Below, piece by piece: positions 1 to 5,119 of a stretch of DNA of 5,119 nucleotides. The number at the start of each line of letters is the position of its first letter. Positions within the stretch are counted from its first letter, which is position 1. The notes below the pieces were generated by a model, which saw only the letters and a program-made list of their open reading frames with translations, made no database searches and was not told the origin of the DNA. The translations under genes were made by a program, and so were the position numbers. The stretch spans positions 1-5,119 of the forward strand of contig CALMAD010000079.1 of NCBI GenBank assembly GCA_937859105.1, given 5' to 3'. This DNA is from an uncultured Propionibacteriaceae bacterium (GTDB lineage: Bacteria; Actinomycetota; Actinomycetes; Propionibacteriales; Propionibacteriaceae).

Positions 1-2676
1 CTCGGGCTCGACCCGCTCGACGTGGCGGAGGCCGGGGCGCGGGCCGGCGAGCCGGGCTGGGTGGCGCTGGGGGAGTTCATGGAGGAGTACCTCGACGTCC
101 TCGACGCGGAGGGCACGTTGGATTACGCGGAACTCGTGCATCGGGCCCGCCTCCTGCTGGAACGCCCCGGCGTACTCGAGGTCGTGCGGCGCCGGTACGG
201 GGCGGTCTACGTCGACGAGTTGGCCGAGCTCGACCCGGCCCAGCTCGCGCTCGTGCGGGCGCTGGTGCCCGACGGGGGGCAGGCGATCGGGTTCGCCGAC
301 CCCGACACGGCGATCTTCCGCTTCCGCGGGGCGCACCCGCGGGCCGCGGCCGCGTTCGCGGAGCTGTTCGGGGCGGAGACGGTGGTGTTGGACGCGGGGT
401 TCCGGCAGGGGCCGGCGCTCGCGGCGGCGTCCGGTCGGGTGGCGGCCCGCCTGGGCACCGCGGCGGTCGACGCGGGGGCGATGGTCGCGATGCGCGGGGC
501 CGCGCCGGCGGCGTCCGGGGGTGGGGTGAGCGTGTGCACGTTCCCCGACGAGGCCGCCCAGGCCCACTACATCGCCGGCGAGTTGCGGTCCGCGCACCTC
601 CACGGCGGGGTGCCCTGGGCCGACATGGCGGTGCTGGTGCGCTCGGGGCGCGGCCAGTTGGCGGGGCTGTCGCGTGCGCTCACCGACGCCGGCATCCCGG
701 TCGAGGTGGCGGGCGACGAGGTGGGGCTGGCGTCCGAGCTGGCCGTCCGGCCGCTGCTGCTGGGCCTGCAGATCGTGGGCCGGGGCGGGGTGTGCGACGC
801 CGACGAGGCGCACCGGCTGCTGACGTCCGGGTGGGGCGGCCTCGACGCCGTCGGCATGCGGCGGCTCGGGCGGGCGCTGCGGGCGGCGTCCGATGCGGGC
901 GAGGTGCGGGGCGTGCCCTCGGGGGACCTGATCGCGCGGGTGCTGAGCGGGGCGTCCGAGCTGCCCGAAGCGCCGCCGGGCGACGCGGGGGTCGCGGAGC
1001 TGTACGAGGTGGTGGGCGGCCGGCGCGACGCGCTGGCGTCCGGGCTGGCCGCCGCCGAGAAGGGGCTGCGCCCCGACGAGGTGCTGTGGCGCTTATGGAG
1101 CGGGGTCGGCTGGCCCGACGCGCTCAAGGCGGCGGCGCTGCGCGGCGGCGACGCCGCGCCGCGGGCCCACCGCGACTTGGACGCCGTCGTCGCCCTCTTC
1201 TCGCTGGCCGCCGAGTCGCAGGCGCCGCCCGGGCAGGCGGGCATCCGCGCATTCCTGGCGGAGGTGGCGGCCCAGCAGATCCCGGCCGACGTGCAGCGGG
1301 AGGCGTCCGTGAGCGGGCGGGGCGTGCGCATCCTGACCGCGCACCGCGCGAAGGGGCAGCAGTGGCGGATGGTCGTCCTCGCCGGGGCGCAAGAGGGGGT
1401 GTGGCCCGACGTCACGCGGCGAGGCTCGCTGTTCGACCCGCAGCGACTCACGAACGCCGGGCTGGGCGCGGGGGTCGAGACGCGCGAGCTCGTCGCCAAC
1501 GAGCGGCGACTGTTCCTGCTCGCGGCGACGCGGGCGTCCGAGCGGCTGCTGGTCACCGCGGTCGCGGGCACCGAGGGCGAGGCCGACCAGCCGTCGAGGT
1601 TCCTGGGTGAGCTGGGGGTCCCGGCGCGGCACGTCACCGTGGCGCCCGTGCGGTTGCACACGTTGCGCGCGCTCGTCGCGTCGCTGCGCGCGACCGCGCA
1701 GAACCCCGAGGCGACGCCTGAGCTGCGCGAGGCGGCGGCCGTCCGGCTGGCGCGGCTGGCCGACGAGGCCGACGACGATGGGCGTCCGCTGGCGCCCGAG
1801 GCCGACCCGGCGCGGTGGTGGGGCATGCGTCCGCTGACGGGGGACGTGGCGGTGCGGCTGGGGGACCGGCTGGTGCTCTCGCCGAGCCAACTGGCGTCCG
1901 TGTTGGCGTGCCCGCGGCAGTACTTCCTCTCGCGCGAGGCGAAGGCCGACCCGCCGCGCGGCTCGGGGGCGCTGCTGGGGTCGGTGATCCACGCGCTGGC
2001 CGAGCACGCGCTCGCCGACGGGCTCGACCGCGAGCAGGCTCTGGAGTACCTCGACCGGGTCTGGAGCGACATCCCGTTCCCGGCGCCCTGGTTCTCGGCG
2101 TCGGAGCGGGTCGAGGCCGAGGCGGCCGTGGAGCGATTCATGGTCTGGCAGGGGGCGCACGACTACGCGGAGGTGCTGGGGGTGGAAGTGCCGTTCTCGG
2201 CGACGGTGGAGGTCGACGGCGAGCCCGTGGTCGTCCGGGGGTCGGTGGACCGGCTGGAGCGGGAGGCGTCCGGGGGGCTGCGGGTCGTCGACTTCAAGTC
2301 GTCGCGGTCGCTGCCGACGAAGGCCGAGGCCGCCTCGCAGGACCAGGTGGGCCTGTACCAGGTCGCGATCGAGGCGGGGGCGTTCGGCGAGGTCGCGCCG
2401 GGGGCAGCCGGGTCGGCGGGGGGCGCCCTGGTGTACCTGCGGCACGGCGACGACACCGGCTACCCGAAGGTGCTCGGGCAGCCGTCGCTGCGCGAGCAGC
2501 CGCATCTGAGCGACGACCCCGACGAGCTGGCGTACCCGACCTGGGTGCACCACCGGCTGGCGTCCGCGCGGCGCATCCTGACCGAGGGGCGGTTCGACGC
2601 GACGCCGGGCGACGCGTGCCGGTTCTGCGCGTTCGCGTCCAGTTGCCCGGCGAAGTCGGCGCAGGTGATCGCATGA
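1..2676 (+). CDS. adnA: AdnA, helicase-nuclease subunit of AdnAB (5'-truncated by window)
   Basis: This is one subunit of the AdnAB double-strand-break resection heterodimer, with a UvrD-like motor followed by a RecB-like nuclease. The frame is open from base 1; 891 residues are visible (numbered here from base 1) against about 1,050 in mycobacterial AdnA, so the Q motif, Walker A and motif Ia lie upstream. Seen in order: domain 1B LDYAEL (40-45); motif II DELAELD (72-78, usually DEYQDT); motif III ADPDTAIFRFRGA (99-111, Thr for the usual Gln); motif IV FR (134-135); motif V LTAHRAKGQQW (445-455); motif VI AATRAS (508-513) with the arginine finger R511. The nuclease has H664, D750, D764-x-K766 and Q782xxxY786. 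Cysteines 637, 873, 876 and 882 (C-X235-C-X2-C-X5-C) match AddB/RecB-type Fe-S ligands. The nuclease looks catalytically complete while motor motifs II and III are eroded. A rare TTA codon lies at 1093-1095. The gene overlaps adnB by 4 nt. The adnA name rests on gene order, domain layout and the weaker motor; a generic RecB-family helicase-nuclease is the fallback. Confidence 0.9.
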   Translation, partial: LGLDPLDVAEAGARAGEPGWVALGEFMEEYLDVLDAEGTLDYAELVHRARLLLERPGVLEVVRRRYGAVYVDELAELDPAQLALVRALVPDGGQAIGFADPDTAIFRFRGAHPRAAAAFAELFGAETVVLDAGFRQGPALAAASGRVAARLGTAAVDAGAMVAMRGAAPAASGGGVSVCTFPDEAAQAHYIAGELRSAHLHGGVPWADMAVLVRSGRGQLAGLSRALTDAGIPVEVAGDEVGLASELAVRPLLLGLQIVGRGGVCDADEAHRLLTSGWGGLDAVGMRRLGRALRAASDAGEVRGVPSGDLIARVLSGASELPEAPPGDAGVAELYEVVGGRRDALASGLAAAEKGLRPDEVLWRLWSGVGWPDALKAAALRGGDAAPRAHRDLDAVVALFSLAAESQAPPGQAGIRAFLAEVAAQQIPADVQREASVSGRGVRILTAHRAKGQQWRMVVLAGAQEGVWPDVTRRGSLFDPQRLTNAGLGAGVETRELVANERRLFLLAATRASERLLVTAVAGTEGEADQPSRFLGELGVPARHVTVAPVRLHTLRALVASLRATAQNPEATPELREAAAVRLARLADEADDDGRPLAPEADPARWWGMRPLTGDVAVRLGDRLVLSPSQLASVLACPRQYFLSREAKADPPRGSGALLGSVIHALAEHALADGLDREQALEYLDRVWSDIPFPAPWFSASERVEAEAAVERFMVWQGAHDYAEVLGVEVPFSATVEVDGEPVVVRGSVDRLEREASGGLRVVDFKSSRSLPTKAEAASQDQVGLYQVAIEAGAFGEVAPGAAGSAGGALVYLRHGDDTGYPKVLGQPSLREQPHLSDDPDELAYPTWVHHRLASARRILTEGRFDATPGDACRFCAFASSCPAKSAQVIA

Positions 2677-4272
2677 CGCGGCGGCTGCGGGTCGGCGGGG
2701 ATGTGTCGGAGGCGCTCGGCATCGACTTCTCCGAGCAGCAGTTGGCCGCGATCACCGCGCCGCTGGAACCCGGGGTCATCATCGCCGGCGCGGGCTCAGG
2801 GAAGACGACCGTGATGGCGGCGCGCGTGGTCTGGCTGGTGGGCACCGGGGCGGTGCGCCCCGAGCAGGTGCTCGGCCTCACGTTCACGCGGAAGGCCGCG
2901 GCCGAGCTGTCGGCCCGCGTCCGGGGGGCGCTGTTGCGCTCGGGGGCGCTCGACCTGGAGGGGGCCGACGACGCCGGCGAGCAGCTCGTGATGACCTACG
3001 ACGCCTTCGCCGCCCGTCTCGTCGCCGACCACGGCCTGCGGCTGGGGGTCGAGGGCGACGCGCGGATGATCACGGGGGCGGCCCGCTTCCGGCTGGCGTC
3101 CCGCGTGGTCGCGGCGGCGCCGGGTCCGTTCGAGTCGATCGCGCGGCTGCGCCCCGACTCGGTGACCGAGCAGGTGCTGCGGCTGGACGGGGATCTGGCG
3201 TCCCACCTGGCCGACCCCGAGGCGGTGCGCGCGCAGACCGACGAGTTCCTGGCCGAGGTGGAGGCGTCCCCGCGCACACGGACCAAAGACGTCTACGCCA
3301 CGCTCAAGGCCGCCGCCGCCAAGGCGCGCGAGCGCCGCGAACTCACCGGGCTCGTCGAGGGCTACCAGCGCCTCAAACGCGAGCTCGGCTCGGTGGAGTT
3401 CGCCGACCAGATGGCGGTCGCGGCCCGGCTGGCCCGCGAGGTGCCCGAGGTACCGCGGGCCGTGCGCGAGCAGTTCGCCGTGGTGCTGCTGGACGAATAC
3501 CAAGACACGTCGAGCGCCCAGGCGGAGCTGCTGCGGGCGCTGTTCTCGGGGGAGCAGCCCGAGAGCGGCCGCGGGCATCCGGTGACCGCCGTCGGCGACC
3601 CCTGCCAGGCCATCTACGGCTGGCGTGGGGCGGCGCCGTCCAACATCATCACGTTCGCGGAGGCCTTTCCGCGGGCGGACGGGCGTCCGGCTCCGGCGTA
3701 CGCCCTCACGGTCAACCGGCGCAGCGGCCAGACGATTCTGGACGCGGCGAACCGCCTCTCGCTGCCCCTGCGCGACGACCCCGACCTCGCGTGGGACGGG
3801 CTCGACAGCGACCTCGTCGCACCCGAGGGGACGCCGCCCGGCGACATCGTGACCGCCGCGTTCGACACGTGGCCCGACGAGATCGGCTGGACGGTGGACC
3901 GCATCGTCGCCGCGCAGGCGTCCGGGGAGGTGAAGCGCTGGTCCGACATTGCGGTGCTCAGCCGGCGCAACGCGAACATCCGCGGGGTGTACTCCGAGCT
4001 GGGGCTGCGGGGCGTGCCCGTGGAGATCGTGGGCCTCGACGGGCTGCTCACCGTGCCCGAGGTGGCCGACGTCGTCGCCGTGTTGCGGGTGCTGGGCGAC
4101 GTGACGGCGAACCCCGACGTCGTCCGGGTGCTCACGGGCCCGCGGTGGGCGCTGGGGCCCGCCGACCTGGCGACGCTCGGGCGGCGGGCGTCCGAGCTGG
4201 CGGGCGTGGAGCGCGGCGACGACTTCGAGGCCAAGGTCGCGGCGACGCTCGCGCAGACCGAGGCGGCGTCCG
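426..4272 (+). repeat. Dispersed strand-biased octamer GGCGTCCG (16 copies)
   Basis: GGCGTCCG begins at 426, 510, 729, 885, 951, 1035, 1302, 1533, 1781, 1893, 2265, 2559, 3682, 3917, 4187 and 4265: 12 copies in adnA and 4 in adnB. Two further GCGTCCG heptamers lie at 1827 and 2917. I found no copy of the reverse complement CGGACGCC. Fourteen octamers read as Ala-Ser (GCG TCC); those at 1781 and 3682 read as Gly-Arg-Pro in another codon phase, so the bias is not purely an amino-acid effect. Counts were made by hand. The entry spans the first to the last copy; the copies are short and dispersed, not a tandem array. The function is unknown. Confidence 0.6.
2663..2676 (+). promoter_or_regulatory. 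adnB ribosome-binding site and ATGA stop/start overlap
   Basis: AGGTGATC at 2663-2670, inside the last codons of adnA, is complementary to the usual 3' tail of 16S rRNA. It ends two bases before ATG 2673, leaving the AGGTG core about five bases from the start. The adnA stop TGA (2674-2676) shares bases with that ATG. Seen: the match and the overlap. Inferred: ribosomes finishing adnA re-initiate on adnB, helping keep the two subunits near equal amounts. No promoter is visible at the junction, so adnB probably depends on a promoter upstream of the window. Confidence 0.75.
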
Positions 4273-5119
4273 TCGTGAGCCTCGCAGAAGCGCTGGAGGA
4301 TCCCGGCGAGGGCTACACGAGGGCCGGAGCCGAGCGCATCGCCGCCTGCGCCGCCGAGCTGCGGGCGCTGCGCCGGCACGTGGGCGAGCCGGTGACCGAT
4401 TTGGTCAGGCGCGTGATCTCGACGCTCGGGCTGGAGGTCGAACTGGCGCTGCGCGGCCCCGAGGGCACCCGCCAACTGGACGCCTTCGTCGCGGCCGTGT
4501 CCTCCTACACCGATGTCGACGGCGACGGGTCGCTGGCGGGCCTGCTCGCGTACCTCCAGGCGGAGGAGGAGCACGGCGTCGGGCTCGAGCAGGCCGTCGT
4601 CAGCGAGGCGAACTCGGTGAAGCTGCTCACCATCCACCGCGCCAAGGGCCTGGAGTGGGAGCTGGTGTTCCTGCCCGCCCTGGCCGACACGGTGTTCCCG
4701 AGCAACCGGGTCACCGACAACTGGCTGAAGAATCCCGGGGTGATCCCCGCCGACCTGCGGGGGGACGCGGCGTCGGTGCCCCAGCTCGCCGAGGTAACGC
4801 ACGCGGCGACGAAGACCTACGACGAGGCGCTCAAGCGCGAGCTGCGGCGCGGGGACGATCGCCTCGCCTACGTGGCGGTCACGCGGGCACGCCGGCATCT
4901 GGTCGCCACGACGCACACGTGGTACCCAGGGTTGAAGAACCCGCGCCTGCCGTCGCCGTACCTGCGGGTGCTCGACGAGGTGGGCGAGCGGGTGCACACC
5001 GACGAGCCATCCGCCACGAACCCGCTCCTCGGGGGTGCGGCCACCCTCGCCTGGCCCGCCCGGCTGGACGCCGCGGCCGCCGAGCGGCGGGCCGCGGCCG
5101 CGGCGCCGGTCGCGCGGGC
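2673..5119 (+). CDS. adnB: AdnB, lead motor subunit of AdnAB (3'-truncated by window)
   Basis: This is the second AdnAB subunit, which in mycobacteria supplies the main ATP-driven 3'-to-5' translocation and has its own C-terminal nuclease. From ATG 2673 the frame stays open to the window end, giving 815 complete codons against about 1,100 residues in mycobacterial AdnB. All motor motifs are visible: Q motif FSEQQLAAI (19-27); Walker A AGAGSGKTT (38-46, K44); motif Ia TFTRKAAAEL (70-79); Ib TYDAFA (108-113); motif II LLDEYQDTSSAQ (D274, E275); motif III VGDPCQAIYGWRGA (307-320); motif IV VNRRSGQTIL (347-356, R350); motif V LLTIHRAKGLEWE (651-663); motif VI YVAVTRARRHL (733-743, arginine finger R738). 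The Ala/Arg-rich end (about 790-815) looks like the linker before the nuclease, which is not in view. The start is fixed by the ATGA overlap with adnA and a good Shine-Dalgarno match; the Q motif begins only 18 residues in, so no longer N-terminus is needed. PcrA/UvrD alone is less likely given the adnA partner and the sequence continuing well past motif VI. Confidence 0.9.
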   Translation, partial: MTRRLRVGGDVSEALGIDFSEQQLAAITAPLEPGVIIAGAGSGKTTVMAARVVWLVGTGAVRPEQVLGLTFTRKAAAELSARVRGALLRSGALDLEGADDAGEQLVMTYDAFAARLVADHGLRLGVEGDARMITGAARFRLASRVVAAAPGPFESIARLRPDSVTEQVLRLDGDLASHLADPEAVRAQTDEFLAEVEASPRTRTKDVYATLKAAAAKARERRELTGLVEGYQRLKRELGSVEFADQMAVAARLAREVPEVPRAVREQFAVVLLDEYQDTSSAQAELLRALFSGEQPESGRGHPVTAVGDPCQAIYGWRGAAPSNIITFAEAFPRADGRPAPAYALTVNRRSGQTILDAANRLSLPLRDDPDLAWDGLDSDLVAPEGTPPGDIVTAAFDTWPDEIGWTVDRIVAAQASGEVKRWSDIAVLSRRNANIRGVYSELGLRGVPVEIVGLDGLLTVPEVADVVAVLRVLGDVTANPDVVRVLTGPRWALGPADLATLGRRASELAGVERGDDFEAKVAATLAQTEAASVVSLAEALEDPGEGYTRAGAERIAACAAELRALRRHVGEPVTDLVRRVISTLGLEVELALRGPEGTRQLDAFVAAVSSYTDVDGDGSLAGLLAYLQAEEEHGVGLEQAVVSEANSVKLLTIHRAKGLEWELVFLPALADTVFPSNRVTDNWLKNPGVIPADLRGDAASVPQLAEVTHAATKTYDEALKRELRRGDDRLAYVAVTRARRHLVATTHTWYPGLKNPRLPSPYLRVLDEVGERVHTDEPSATNPLLGGAATLAWPARLDAAAAERRAAAAAPVAR

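Noticed and set aside
22..24. GTG at 22 as the start of the first gene
   Set aside because: The frame is open back to base 1 and the protein would lack the Q motif, Walker A and motif Ia. It is an internal valine; the true start lies upstream of the window.
534..1837. + strand open frames at 534-1610 and 1607-1837, out of frame with adnA
   Set aside because: Their products are dominated by Arg, Ala and Gly, and the adnA frame carries conserved motifs through the same bases. There is no sign of frameshift or dual coding.
567..2553. Long - strand open frames opposite adnA (567-2141 and 1093-2553)
   Set aside because: They overlap each other and adnA and have low-complexity Ser/Ala/Arg or Arg/Pro/His composition with no motifs. 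They are shadows of the real gene.
2660..2720. A separate promoter or terminator between the two genes
   Set aside because: The genes overlap by 4 nt. There is no spacer and no -10/-35-like or stem-plus-T-run sequence, only a ribosome-binding site.
2796..4997. 733-codon open frame on the - strand opposite adnB
   Set aside because: It lies fully antisense to conserved helicase motifs. The translation is Arg/His/Pro/Gly-rich with no recognisable domain, which is typical of a chance open frame in very high-G+C DNA.
5071..5101. GC-rich palindrome GGCCGCGGCC (5090-5099) and repeated CCGCGGCCGC near the window end, as a possible hairpin or terminator
   Set aside because: It sits inside the open adnB frame in an Ala/Arg-rich linker, has no T-run after it, and follows from GCG/GCC alanine codons.

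Overview
The window is protein-coding almost from end to end on the + strand. Its G+C content is very high (about three quarters by eye, with third codon positions almost always G or C). It carries two tandem UvrD/RecB-type helicase genes joined by an ATGA overlap. This layout, with a RecB-like nuclease and four-cysteine cluster at the end of the first protein, is that of the AdnAB double-strand-break resection machine first described in mycobacteria. The host is therefore most probably a high-G+C actinobacterium; I cannot name a genus.

Region 1 (1-2676) is the 3' part of adnA. Its first ~160 residues, including the Q motif, Walker A and motif Ia, lie before the window. The visible part has helicase motifs II-VI, of which II and III are degenerate, then a complete RecB-family nuclease (H664, D750, D764, K766, Q782-Y786 in window numbering) and four cysteines suited to an Fe-S cluster. 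Region 2 (2673-5119) is the 5' part of adnB. All UvrD-type motor motifs are present and canonical, but the window ends before its nuclease. A Shine-Dalgarno match inside the end of adnA precedes the adnB ATG, so the pair is probably translationally coupled.

In this family the two subunits form a heterodimer that binds duplex ends, moves 3' to 5' on one strand by ATP hydrolysis and trims the unwound strands to make substrate for recombination. Here the intact AdnB motor beside the degraded AdnA motor fits AdnB as the main engine.

No RNA gene, mobile element, CRISPR array, terminator or intergenic gap was seen, and I found no new multi-gene system. The most unusual signals are compositional. 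The octamer GGCGTCCG occurs 16 times on the + strand and its reverse complement was not found. Proline before Asp or Glu is never encoded by CCG in 22 cases. adnA also contains a single rare TTA leucine codon.
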